Source: JALYUA01 sp038329555 (GTDB lineage: Bacteria; Acidobacteriota; Thermoanaerobaculia; UBA5066; Gp7-AA6). From it: a DNA stretch of 12,134 bases. Shown piece after piece: positions 1 to 7,076 of this stretch; position 1 is the first letter of the stretch; every line of letters begins with the position of its first letter. Under the pieces are notes generated by a model. It worked only from the letters and a program-made list of their open reading frames with translations, did no database searches and had not been told where the DNA came from. The stretch lies in contig JBBQNC010000079.1 in assembly GCA_038329555.1 (NCBI GenBank), positions 1-12,134 on the forward strand, read 5' to 3'. The position numbers and the translations under genes are program-made.

Positions 1-2
1 CG

Positions 3-35
3 ACTCCCGACGTGCTGGTCGAGATTCAGACCTGA
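3..35 (+). CDS. Possible C-terminal tail of a gene entering from the left
   Basis: The first bases read in frame 3 as TPDVLVEIQT followed by TGA. The peptide has the look of a real protein end, with alternating hydrophobic residues and a charged residue. Only ten codons are visible, so no family can be named and the reading frame is not proven. If real, it converges on the minus-strand gene that ends at 57. Confidence 0.3.
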   Translation, partial: TPDVLVEIQT

Positions 36-56
36 CGAGCCGGCCGTGTGCCCGCG

Positions 57-350
57 TCACTCGATGTGGAAGATCTCCCGGTAGCCGCCCTCGACGATGT
101 CCGCGTAGCCCTTCATCGCCTCTTCCGCCTTGGGATTCGACGGTCGCGTGTGCATCATGTCGAAGTAGGTCTCGAGCTTCTCGACCTCCGTCTCCATCAC
201 GATCGTCCAGTACGCGGCGACCGTGTCGGTCAGGATGCGCCGCGAGCGCACCCCGTCCTTCGGCATGTAGGGTTCCGCACCCTTGAACTTGGTCACGAGC
301 TCCTTGCCCTTGCCCGCCTTCGTCCGAAAAACGTCCCGGATCACGAACAT
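57..350 (-). CDS. Small dimeric alpha/beta-barrel-like protein (NIPSNAP/ABM type), 97 aa
   Basis: The protein begins MFVIRDVFRTKAGKGKELV and ends REIFHIE. A beta strand opening with F-x-I-R-D-x-F, then a K-x-G-K-x-x-E-L helix, then a strand with YWTIVMETEVE and a closing strand is the pattern of ferredoxin-like dimeric alpha/beta-barrel proteins (NIPSNAP or antibiotic-biosynthesis-monooxygenase type). The length of about 100 residues is normal for the fold. There is no signal peptide, so it is probably cytosolic. The start is well set: AAGGAGGG lies about seven bases upstream of the ATG at 350. No catalytic residue can be assigned and the substrate is unknown. It is a lone minus-strand gene, and the fold call is from pattern only. 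Confidence 0.75.
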   Translation of the reverse strand: MFVIRDVFRTKAGKGKELVTKFKGAEPYMPKDGVRSRRILTDTVAAYWTIVMETEVEKLETYFDMMHTRPSNPKAEEAMKGYADIVEGGYREIFHIE

Positions 351-577
351 CGTCCTGCCCTCCTTCTCGATCTCGTCGCCGATGAGAAGGGATCCTAACC
401 CCCCGCTCGGGGAAACCGGGTCTCTGCGGAGATCCTGATCGCGTCGCGTCGCATCGAGGCCGCGGGAATTCAGGACTGATCCGGAGAACCTCAGTTTCGT
501 CCGGGGGAGGATGCCCTCCGTCCCGACTTCTGCGGCCCGCTGGACCGGCCGGGACAGAATGGTCCGGGAGGATCTCC
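351..577. other. Intergenic stretch between divergent genes
   Basis: This stretch separates the minus-strand gene starting at 350 from the plus-strand start at 578, so it should hold two divergent promoters. I could not pick out convincing -35/-10 pairs in it. The only clear signal is the Shine-Dalgarno sequence GGGAGGATC just before 578. I see no RNA gene or strong hairpin. Confidence 0.4.
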
Positions 578-981
578 ATGCCTCGATGCACGCGCTCCCT
601 CGTTTCTTTCGCGAGTGCGGTGGTCGCCCTCCTCTTCGCCGCCCCGGCGTTCGCCTTCACGGGGAAGGTCGTCCCGCGGTCGACCCCGGGTGGGAACGCC
701 CCCGCCGCCGCAGCGCTCGCGCGGCTCGCCGGGCTGGCGGGGGAGTGGGAGGGCTCATTCGAGTGGATCGGTACCGCGAGGCGCGGCGCGATGAACGCGA
801 CATCTTCTGGCAGCGCGCGATAGCGCAGATGGCTCTGGACAACGCGGGCAACCTGCTCGAGCCCGTCGCGAGCGCGGTCCGCGGCATCGGCTCGACGGGG
901 GGGCTCGACGTCCGAGCGCTGTTGCTCTTCTGCAGCCTTCTGGCGATGGCCGGAGTCTGGATGTCGATCCGCCGCCGGTGA
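578..981 (+). pseudogene. Broken gene: secreted DUF1579-like N-terminus joined to an out-of-frame membrane C-terminus
   Basis: The ATG at 578 has a good ribosome site (GGGAGGATC, six bases away) and opens a clear signal peptide: MPRCTRS, a hydrophobic core, then AAPAFA as cleavage site. The mature part soon gives LAGLAGEWEGSFEWIGTARR and GAMNAT, which resembles the start of DUF1579-type proteins (normally about 150 residues), but this frame stops at 823 after 81 residues. From about 770 to 981 a different frame (the one read at 511) looks coding. It gives RDIFWQRAIAQMALDNAGN, then ends in a hydrophobic segment, LLLFCSLLAMAGVWMSIRRR, typical of one membrane helix with a positive cytosolic tail. 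The simplest reading is a deletion or frameshift joining two gene remnants. A genuine 81-residue secreted protein is the alternative. Confidence 0.5.
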
Positions 982-1090
982 GGCTCGACGAAGCCGCATG
1001 TAGTCCGTCTCAGGAAACACTAGCCATCGAAACTCGCGTTTCCGCCGTGTCTCCGATCGCCAACTGTCTCTTCTGTTAGCCTTCGCCGTA

Positions 1091-2827
1091 ATGCCACTTT
1101 CGGCTCGGTTGCATGCCCGGGCACCGGTTCGCGTTGCGCTCCTCGCGATCCTCGTGACCAATTCGGTCGAGATGAGGGCCTTCGGGGCGGACGAGCTCGA
1201 GAAGCTTGCTCGTTCGCCCCTCACCCCCGGCGTCGTCGCGCTTCTCGCCAGGCACGTGCCCGATCCTCGAGCGGTCGAACGGCTCAAGGCGGGCCTCGCG
1301 AGCTCGTCCGCGTCGGTGCGGGCGTCGGCGGCTCGGGCGATCGCGGTCGTCGGTCTCGGGACTTTCGCGTCCGATCTGAAGGAGGCTCTCGGCAAGGAGG
1401 GCGACGCCGGAGCGGCGCGGGAGGAGATCCGCGCGCTCTGCACGATCGCGGGTCCTGCCGCGGATCCCGAGGCTCTGGTGGCGGCGAGAAGATTCTCGCC
1501 TCGGCTCGACAGCGCGTATGTGCGCACGGCCGCACGACTTCGAGGAGTCCTGGCCTTACCGACGTACTTCTCGACACTGCGAGAGCTCGAGCTTTCCTCG
1601 TATGACCGGGAGGTCTTCTTTCGGCTGGCGGTCAACCGCGACGGGCCGGACCTGTTGAGCGCGGCGGGCTCGCTTGCTCTTGCGCGTGGGGCGTCGAACG
1701 ATTGGAGCGCGGTCCTCAAGGTCGCCTCGGAACGAAAGCTGTCATTGCACGAGGGGATTCTGCTCGCCGGGCTTCGCGGGCAGGACAACATCGTCCGCGG
1801 GGAAGCGGCGTGGTACCTCGCCAAGGCGAACCAGGGGAAGCCCCTCGCGGCGTCGAGCGAGATCCTGGAGGCGGTCTCTTCCGACACGCCGCCGCCGGCC
1901 GATCCAGAGCTCCGGTTCGGTCTCGAGATGCTGCGGCGGGCGCTGGGGAGGGCTCCGAAAGAAGACGAAGGCTGGATCGCCTGCCTGGAGACGAACCCAG
2001 AATGCCACCTCGATTCGGATTTGAACGAGAGCCCGCTCGTCGCCTTGCTGACGGAACGCGAAGCCGAAGCGGTGATGCGTCGGAACAAGCATGACCGAGC
2101 GGCGCGTGCCTCCCAGCCGTTTCCGACTTCGAAACCGACCTCGGCGCCGCAGGAGACACTTGCCCCTTCCACGCCACCCCCTGCGGAATTGGCGATCCGC
2201 CTCCGTATGGTGACCGGGCTTCCACAGGGGATGGTGTCCGACTTGCTGGCGATCAGCGGATGCAAGTCGGCATCGTCGAGCTCCCTGTACCCCGTCGCCG
2301 AGATCGACTTCTGGCCCCACGGCCTGCCGAAACAGATCCGCGTCTCGCCCGTGCGTCAGAAACAGTGCCAGGCCACGGCGGATGCAATCTTCCTGATGAC
2401 CTCCGAGCCGGACGACGGACGGCAACCCGAGAAGAGCGGCGTCTATTACCTGACACTCCTCGATGCGGACGTCCTCGCGTGCCAGGAGCTCGACCTGCCG
2501 GCCGTAGTGAAGGGCACGACGGACGTCCGAATGGTCCGCGGCAAGGTTGTCGCACCGAAGCTCGTCTCGCGGACCGAGCCGATGTACCGCGAGGATTCCA
2601 GGCGCAAGGGCCACCAGGGAGTCAGCATCTACGAAGCGATCATTTCGCCGACGGGCTGCGTCGGCGATCTCCATGTCATCCGGAGCTCTCACCCGGATCT
2701 GGACATCACCGGAATGGCGGCCATCGCACACTGGCGTTACACCCCCGCGACACTCGACGGCCGGCCGGTCCGGGTCTACCTGACCGTCACCGTCACGTTC
2801 GCGTTGGACAAGAGAGGAAACCGCTGA
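1091..2827 (+). CDS. Secreted HEAT-repeat protein with C-terminal TonB domain, 578 aa
   Basis: A probable signal peptide covers residues 1-33 (VALLAILV core, AFGA cleavage site). Residues about 45-330 are alpha-helical with HEAT-like units, for example VRASAARAIAVVG at 76-88. A Pro/Ser/Thr-rich linker follows at about 340-366. A middle domain (about 368-475) contains paired cysteines (391, 426) and AEIDFWPHGLPKQIRV. A TonB C-terminal domain occupies about 485-570 (EPMYREDSRRKGHQGVSIYE through RPVRVYLTVTVTF). Unlike a true TonB it has no retained membrane anchor, so it would be periplasmic. It may act as a scaffold or as a partner of outer-membrane receptors; this is inference. The TonB-C part is a paralogue of the one in the TonB ending at 4135. 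No Shine-Dalgarno precedes the ATG; the signal peptide supports the start. The gene converges on exbD with only four bases between the stops. Confidence 0.85.
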   Translation: MPLSARLHARAPVRVALLAILVTNSVEMRAFGADELEKLARSPLTPGVVALLARHVPDPRAVERLKAGLASSSASVRASAARAIAVVGLGTFASDLKEALGKEGDAGAAREEIRALCTIAGPAADPEALVAARRFSPRLDSAYVRTAARLRGVLALPTYFSTLRELELSSYDREVFFRLAVNRDGPDLLSAAGSLALARGASNDWSAVLKVASERKLSLHEGILLAGLRGQDNIVRGEAAWYLAKANQGKPLAASSEILEAVSSDTPPPADPELRFGLEMLRRALGRAPKEDEGWIACLETNPECHLDSDLNESPLVALLTEREAEAVMRRNKHDRAARASQPFPTSKPTSAPQETLAPSTPPPAELAIRLRMVTGLPQGMVSDLLAISGCKSASSSSLYPVAEIDFWPHGLPKQIRVSPVRQKQCQATADAIFLMTSEPDDGRQPEKSGVYYLTLLDADVLACQELDLPAVVKGTTDVRMVRGKVVAPKLVSRTEPMYREDSRRKGHQGVSIYEAIISPTGCVGDLHVIRSSHPDLDITGMAAIAHWRYTPATLDGRPVRVYLTVTVTFALDKRGNR

Positions 2828-2831
2828 GAGC

Positions 2832-3284
2832 CTAGTTTCCCGCACCGTTAAGGCAGGGGCGCACGACGCTCCCTCTCGTCATCACGTTCCGGAAACGCGA
2901 TCCAGACGCTCCCACGCTCCCACGAACCCTTCGGATCCGGTCCATCACGTCCATCGCCTCCTTGTGAGTCGCTTGATCCGCACCTTCGAACAGCACCTGC
3001 CGTTCTGCGCCGAGAGCGAAGAGCTCCGCGAGCCTCGACTCGAGAGCGCTCAACGGCGTCGGCGCGCCATTCAGGGTGAGGGCGCCCTGCGCGTCGAGCG
3101 TCACGGTCACCAGACGCTGGGCTGGAGAGGCGGCCGAGGAGGCTCGTGGAAGCGAGACGGGGAACCGCACCTGGAGAAGCGGAGTGATCACCATGAAGAT
3201 GATCAGGAGCACGAGAACGACATCGACGAGAGGCGTGACGTTGATATCCGCCCGCGGCGGTGCGAAGGCGTTCGAGCTCAGCAT
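2832..3284 (-). CDS. exbD: ExbD/TolR-family biopolymer transport protein with a probable frameshifted C-terminus, 150 aa
   Basis: ExbD works with ExbB as the proton-driven motor that energises TonB. The protein shows a short cytosolic N-terminus, then ADINVTPLVDVVLVLLIIFM, a textbook ExbD membrane helix with the essential aspartate at position 21, then a periplasmic domain. The start at 3284 has AAGGAGGG just upstream. The family normally ends with VMD, a helix and a short hydrophobic strand. Here, after EAMDVMDRIRRVRGSV, the frame continues into a low-similarity tail. An 8-bp tandem duplication lies exactly there (2908-2923). Removing one copy would give RGSVWIAFPERDDE and a stop at 2848, which fits the family much better. 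No ExbB gene is in the window. The gene diverges from the TonB at 3407. Confidence 0.9.
   Translation of the reverse strand: MLSSNAFAPPRADINVTPLVDVVLVLLIIFMVITPLLQVRFPVSLPRASSAASPAQRLVTVTLDAQGALTLNGAPTPLSALESRLAELFALGAERQVLFEGADQATHKEAMDVMDRIRRVRGSVGASGSRFRNVMTRGSVVRPCLNGAGN
2908..2923. repeat. 8-bp tandem duplication inside exbD
   Basis: The unit GCTCCCAC occurs twice back to back (2908-2915 and 2916-2923). Because eight is not a multiple of three, the second copy changes the reading frame of the last codons of exbD. It is a natural slippage site. Confidence 0.9.
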
Positions 3285-3305
3285 TGGAGCCCTCCTTCAC
3301 CGTGC

Positions 3306-3388
3306 GGACACCGGGGCCAGCCGATTGGTTCCCAGGCTCGGCGGCTCGCTTCCTCCCCGTCGGGAACCGCGAGCAGATCCCGGTGTCC
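3306..3388. promoter_or_regulatory. Nested inverted repeats in the exbD/tonB divergent region
   Basis: The outer arms GGACACCGGG (3306-3315) and CCCGGTGTCC (3379-3388) are perfectly complementary over ten bases. Nested in register inside them are GGTTCCC (3327-3333) and GGGAACC (3362-3368), seven perfect bases. The unpaired strands between the two stems are 11 and 10 bases, so one long hairpin could form. It fills most of the 122-base gap and ends 18 bases before the tonB start. It could be a folded 5' leader of tonB or a pair of protein sites; the sequence does not decide. Confidence 0.5.
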
Positions 3389-3406
3389 CGATGGTGGGGG
3401 CGCCAC

Positions 3407-4135
3407 ATGTTCGAAGATGCTCTGATCGAATCGTCGCATCGGAGGAAAGTCTCGAAGACGGCTCTGACTTTGCCGGTCTCTCTCGTTATTCATGGAATGA
3501 CGATCGGCGTCATCGTCGGCGCTTCGTTGTGGTTCGTGGACGATGTTCCGGAGCCCTCGATTCCCGTCACCTTCTACGAGGTCGCCGGTCCTCCTCCCAA
3601 GATGCAGCCTGATGCCCGTAAGGGAGTTTCCACGTCGTCAGAAGCCCGGAATCGGGCCGCCCGACGGACAGAGACGCAGCCGCTCTCGGTCCCGGACGAG
3701 ATTCCGCTGGCTTCCGCCTCGATCGAGCCCGCAACTTCGGGAGAAGGGGAGGAAGGCCTTGTCACTGCGGAAGTCGGCGGGGACAGGCCCGGGGGCAGCC
3801 CCGACGGAGATTCCGACGGAACCGGCCGCGCCGGAGGCGGCGAGGAACCGTGGCACGTCGGGGGCGACGTCAAGGCTCCCGTCCTTCAGACGAGAGTCGA
3901 GCCCGAATATCCCGAGACGGCTCGAAGAGCGGGGATTCAAGGTGTGGTGGTCCTCGAAGCTGTCATTACCGCCGGCGGCTCCGTCGAGGGATTGACGGTG
4001 TTGAAGTCTGTCCACCCTCTCCTCGACGGCTCGGCCATGCACGCCGTTTCCCGCTGGATTTACAAGCCCGCCACTCTCAGAGGGCGGGCAGTTCGTGTTT
4101 ATCTGACCGTCACGGTCTCCTTCCACCTGCACTAG
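3407..4135 (+). CDS. tonB: TonB energy transducer, 242 aa
   Basis: TonB spans the inner membrane and periplasm and passes ExbB/ExbD energy to outer-membrane receptors. Residues 1-17 (MFEDALIESSHRRKVSK) are a cytosolic stretch of the style seen in acidobacterial TonB proteins. Residues about 20-43 form the single membrane helix. Residues about 44-150 are a Pro/Gly/Glu-rich periplasmic spacer. Residues about 153-242 are the TonB C-terminal domain (VEPEYPETARRAGIQGVVVL through RAVRVYLTVTVSFHLH). I chose the ATG at 3407, since upstream in-frame sequence overlaps the hairpin region and looks non-coding; GGTGGGGG precedes it. Its C-terminal domain closely matches that of the HEAT protein ending at 2827, pointing to an old duplication. 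Confidence 0.9.
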   Translation: MFEDALIESSHRRKVSKTALTLPVSLVIHGMTIGVIVGASLWFVDDVPEPSIPVTFYEVAGPPPKMQPDARKGVSTSSEARNRAARRTETQPLSVPDEIPLASASIEPATSGEGEEGLVTAEVGGDRPGGSPDGDSDGTGRAGGGEEPWHVGGDVKAPVLQTRVEPEYPETARRAGIQGVVVLEAVITAGGSVEGLTVLKSVHPLLDGSAMHAVSRWIYKPATLRGRAVRVYLTVTVSFHLH

Positions 4136-4139
4136 GCGA

Positions 4140-4500
4140 GAGGGACGGGAGCCCTCGCAGCGGACTCGCCGGAGGAGTATTTTTCGTCGGTTTCCCACGA
4201 CGACGCGACTGCGGCCGTCGCCTCCGCGATCGGACTACCGAGCGGCGTCTACAACGTCGGCGATGACGAGCCTCTTCGCCGGCACGGCTTCTACGGGGCC
4301 ATCGCCGACGCGCTACGTTCGCGCGCCTCGCATCCCGGCGTCCTGGCTGGCCAGACTGATGGGCCGTGTCGGCGAGACCCGGGCGCGATCGCTGCGGGTC
4401 TCCAACCGGAAGCTTCGCGAAAGCTCCCGGCTGGAGGCCGAAATGGCCGACCGCCCGGGAGGGCTGGGAGGAGGCGATCGCCCGAGTCGAGAGCGAGCCG
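4140..4500 (+). pseudogene. 3' remnant of an NAD-dependent epimerase/dehydratase gene, two frameshifts
   Basis: Three successive frames each give part of the C-terminus of a familiar extended-SDR epimerase family. Frame 2 (about 4176-4310) reads FSSVSHDDATAAVASAIGLP, then SGVYNVGDDEPL and AIADAL. Frame 3 (about 4325-4420) reads IPASWLARLMGRVGETRARS and LRVSNRKLR. Frame 1 (about 4426-4485) reads PGWRPKWPTAREGWEEAIAR. These follow one another in the right order without gaps, so two net single-base shifts have occurred (or were introduced in sequencing). The N-terminal part with the NAD-binding GxxGxxG is missing; the remnant starts right after the tonB stop at 4135. No intact product is expected. 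Confidence 0.75.
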
Positions 4501-4610
4501 ATCGGCCCTCGATCCATCGTGCTTCGGCCTTTAGAGTCTCGCGCCGAGAGCCGGAAGCGCGGTTACCGGATGATCGCTCCGGCAGGCACGATCGATCCAG
4601 TCTGCGGAAG

Positions 4611-5465
4611 TTACTTCCTCGGGCACTTCGGCGGCCAGTCTTCCGCCGCGTCTTCCCGCAGCAGGAAAAACTCGCCGGACAGAGGCTCCTTCGTGTCGCG
4701 AGAGAAGAGAAGCGATCTTCCGCTCGGCGAGAAGGCCGCGCCGATCTCGCCGCCGTTCTGGTTGACCTCCGGACCGAGTCTCACTCGGGGAGACCAGCCC
4801 TGCGGCGTGCGTCGCGTCTCGTAGAGACGGCCGTCCGCCATGACGATCATCCGCGACCCGTCGGGAGAGGGAAGCGGCTCGTACTCGTCGCCCGCGGTGT
4901 TGATCGACGCACCCGCGTTCTCGACGTCCCACATTCCCGGAGCGTTCTCGCGCGCGCGCCAGATGTCCGTGCGCCCCAAGCCGCCCGGCCGGTCCGATCC
5001 GAAGTAGAGCCAGCCGTCCGGCGCCGGCCGCGGGAACCACTCGTTGCCCGCGGAATTGACCAGTTCGGGCATACGCACCGGGGCGCTCCAGGCGCCCCTC
5101 GCGTCGCGATCGACCGTCCAGATGTCGAGCTTGCGACTCCCGCTTCGCGTCGAGATGAAATACAGCCGCCTGCCGTCGGGCGTGAACCAGGGGTCCGCCT
5201 CGACGCCGTCGCCTGCAAACGCCGGCGGCTTCGGTTCCGACCAGCCGGCCCGACCACAGCGGCTCGCGAGGATCCGCCAGCCCGAGAACTCCTTCGAGCT
5301 GCGAACGAAGTAGAGGTCGCCGGTGCGCGGATCGAATGCGGCGTGCGATTCGAACAGGGGACTCGAGATCCCCGCGGGGTGCCACGGACGGGCGTCCGCG
5401 GCGAGAAGCGGAGCGGCCATCGCGAACAGCATCGCGGCCGCGAACGGACTCCGAGTTCGATTCAC
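4611..5465 (-). CDS. Secreted PD40 (TolB-like) beta-propeller protein, 284 aa
   Basis: The protein carries at least five blades of the PD40 type, each with a PDG-like turn and an aromatic strand: FDPRTGDLYFVRSS, FTPDGRRLYFISTRSG, PAPDGWLYFGSDRPGG, PSPDGSRMIVMADG and FSPSGRSLLFSRD. Two blades are followed by the DIW motif. I place the start at a GTG (5465): GAGGGAAG lies just upstream and the protein then opens with a clean signal peptide (MNRTRSPFAAAMLFAMAAPL, cleaved near ADA). The longer in-frame start at 5600 would bury this signal peptide. It is exported; propellers of this kind usually bind protein or sugar partners, and no catalytic residues can be named. It lies downstream of the VOC gene on the same strand, 172 bases away. 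Confidence 0.85.
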   Translation of the reverse strand: MNRTRSPFAAAMLFAMAAPLLAADARPWHPAGISSPLFESHAAFDPRTGDLYFVRSSKEFSGWRILASRCGRAGWSEPKPPAFAGDGVEADPWFTPDGRRLYFISTRSGSRKLDIWTVDRDARGAWSAPVRMPELVNSAGNEWFPRPAPDGWLYFGSDRPGGLGRTDIWRARENAPGMWDVENAGASINTAGDEYEPLPSPDGSRMIVMADGRLYETRRTPQGWSPRVRLGPEVNQNGGEIGAAFSPSGRSLLFSRDTKEPLSGEFFLLREDAAEDWPPKCPRK

Positions 5466-5557
5466 GTCACTTCCCTCGCCGATTGGCGTCAACGTTACAC
5501 GAACGAGGTCCGGCTCTGCGGCGTGGGAGTCGAATATTCGCGACGAAAACGCCGGAT

Positions 5558-5586
5558 GTCCGCTTCGGGGATCCGCCGTAGCGGAC
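5558..5586 (-). terminator. Stem-loop between the VOC and PD40 genes
   Basis: GTCCGCT (5558-5564) and AGCGGAC (5580-5586) form a perfect seven-base stem with a 15-base loop that can itself pair weakly. It lies about 50 bases after the VOC stop on the minus strand. No run of T follows directly, so it is a weak terminator candidate; an mRNA-stabilising hairpin is equally possible. Confidence 0.3.
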
Positions 5587-5637
5587 CGCCGGGAGGCCAC
5601 CGGATCGAGAAAGGCGCTTCCGGGGAGGCGCTCGGAG

Positions 5638-6114
5638 TCAGGCCTTCGACATCTCCGGCAGGGCCGACATCCTCTTCTGCATCTCCTCCCGGGAGACGTT
5701 CTCCTTACGGGTCAGGATGTACCAGTTATGCCCGAACGGGTCGCGGATCAGGCCCGCGCGATCTCCCCAGAACTCGTCGTGCACCGGCTGAACGGTCGTT
5801 CCGCCCGCCGCGGCCGCTCGCTCGACGACCTTGTCCACGTCCTCGACCCAGATGCTGATCGTCACGGGCGTGCCGCCGAGCGACTTCGGGCTCTTTCCCA
5901 TGCCGGGAAGCTCGTCGTTGAGCATGATGTGTCCATCCCCGATGGCGAGATCGGCGTGCATGATCTTCTTCCCGTCAGGCGTCGGCATGCGGCCGGTTTC
6001 CTTCGCTCCGAATGCCTTCTTGTAGTAGTCGATCGCTGCGGCCGCGCCGTCCACGACCAGAGAGGGGACGGGAGCCGAATATCCGTCGGGAATGGGTTTG
6101 ACGGAAGCTTTCAT
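5638..6114 (-). CDS. PhnB-like VOC (glyoxalase/bleomycin resistance) family protein, 158 aa
   Basis: The opening MKASVKPIPDGYSAPVPSLV followed by AAIDYYKKAFGAKETGRMP is typical of the PhnB-like branch of the vicinal oxygen chelate superfamily. The second half shows TISIWVEDVD, the loop WGDRAGLIRDPFGHNWYI, and a C-terminal helix NVSREEMQKRM, all normal for full-length members. The fold is two beta-alpha-beta-beta-beta modules in a cytosolic protein. Members include metal-dependent lyases and antibiotic-binding proteins; the substrate cannot be read here. The start is firm, with TAGGAGGT six or so bases upstream of the ATG at 6114. An AT-rich patch at about 6130-6155 lies between it and the divergent gene at 6266 and probably holds its promoter. 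Confidence 0.9.
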   Translation of the reverse strand: MKASVKPIPDGYSAPVPSLVVDGAAAAIDYYKKAFGAKETGRMPTPDGKKIMHADLAIGDGHIMLNDELPGMGKSPKSLGGTPVTISIWVEDVDKVVERAAAAGGTTVQPVHDEFWGDRAGLIRDPFGHNWYILTRKENVSREEMQKRMSALPEMSKA

Positions 6115-6265
6115 GAGACCTCCTACTGAAGAGTGGAATCAATAAATTTATGCAAACCCCTTGCCGGCGGATCCAGTTTTTCCCCGCTGGTTCAGCGCGG
6201 AAAGATGTAAAAACGTCGCCGCGCCCCGACTCGAAGGCGCTCTGCGCGAACGACAGGAGGACGTC

Positions 6266-7033
6266 ATGACGATCGATCGGCGGCGGGTTCTGGCGCTCGG
6301 GGCCGCGGCCCTGCTTCCCGCCGCCGTGAAGGGCGCTGAAGCGTCCGAGGGAATCAAGGAAAGCGGCGGGGCGATCGCCACGACGCTGCGTGTGCAGACG
6401 CAGGAGCTCATGGACGCCGTCGGTTCGGGTAGGGCGCCCGTGTGGGAGAAGTATCTCCACGAGGATTGCGTCTATACGGCCGAGGACGGCGAGGTCTCCG
6501 GCAAGAAGGCGCTCGTCGAGCAGATCAAGCCGCTGGCCGCGGGTGTGTCCGGAGTCATCAGGGTCATCGATTTCAAGTCCCGGGTGCACGGTTCGATCGC
6601 GATTGCGACGTACGTCAGTGACGAGAACGAGAACTACCACGGTCACGAGCTGCACTGTCAGTATCGAAGCACCGACACCTGGACGAAGACTCCGGCGGGC
6701 TGGCGGCTTCTGTCATCCCAGGTCCTCGCGCTCAAGACGGATCCGCCGGCGGTCCCGCTTCCGGCCGCGAAGGCGGACGAGTACTGCGGCCGCTACGCGC
6801 TGACTCCCGAGATCGGCTACGAGATCCGGCGCAAGGGGGAGGGGATCGAAGGGGAGCAGACCGGTCGCCCGGCGAAAGAGCTGCGCGCCGAAGCGCCGGA
6901 CGTCCTCTTCCAGCCGGGCCGCCCGCGATACCGCTACGTGTTTCAGCGCGACGCGGCCGGGGCGATCATGGGATTCGCCGAGCGCCGCGAAGCCTGGGAC
7001 CTCGTGTGGAAGAAGGTCCCGGCTTCGTCTTGA
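6266..7033 (+). CDS. Exported SnoaL/NTF2-like (DUF4440) protein with C-terminal DUF3471-like domain, 255 aa
   Basis: The N-terminus MTIDRRRVLALGAAALLPAA is a twin-arginine-style signal (RR followed by V-L and a moderate hydrophobic, alanine-rich stretch), which would send a folded protein to the periplasm. Residues about 30-150 form an NTF2/SnoaL-like cone with WEKYLHEDCVYTAEDGEVSG, GKKALVEQI and a closing strand GWRLLSSQVLAL, as in DUF4440. Residues about 158-250 (ADEYCGRYALTPEIGYEIRR through DLVWKKV) resemble the small beta domain DUF3471 found behind hydrolases and SnoaL domains. I chose the ATG at 6266 because AGGAGG lies six bases before it and the signal peptide starts there. A VOC gene follows 43 bases later, likely co-transcribed. 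Confidence 0.85.
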   Translation: MTIDRRRVLALGAAALLPAAVKGAEASEGIKESGGAIATTLRVQTQELMDAVGSGRAPVWEKYLHEDCVYTAEDGEVSGKKALVEQIKPLAAGVSGVIRVIDFKSRVHGSIAIATYVSDENENYHGHELHCQYRSTDTWTKTPAGWRLLSSQVLALKTDPPAVPLPAAKADEYCGRYALTPEIGYEIRRKGEGIEGEQTGRPAKELRAEAPDVLFQPGRPRYRYVFQRDAAGAIMGFAERREAWDLVWKKVPASS

Positions 7034-7076
7034 GCCGTCATTTGGCCAAAGGTTGGCGAACCGGATGGAGGGTGCT

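Noticed and set aside
1742..2845. Open minus-strand frame of 367 codons
   Set aside because: It is a shadow of the HEAT/TonB-C gene, with no family pattern and no ribosome site.
3306..3388. tRNA or other structured RNA gene
   Set aside because: The length of 83 bases and a closing stem suggest it at first, but there is no T-loop, anticodon arm or CCA, and the first stem is ten pairs.
4263..5858. Open plus-strand frame of 531 codons
   Set aside because: It is Arg/Pro-rich and antisense to the PD40 gene, which has a signal peptide, ribosome site and clear blades. Only its first part (about 4325-4420) is meaningful, as a piece of the epimerase remnant.
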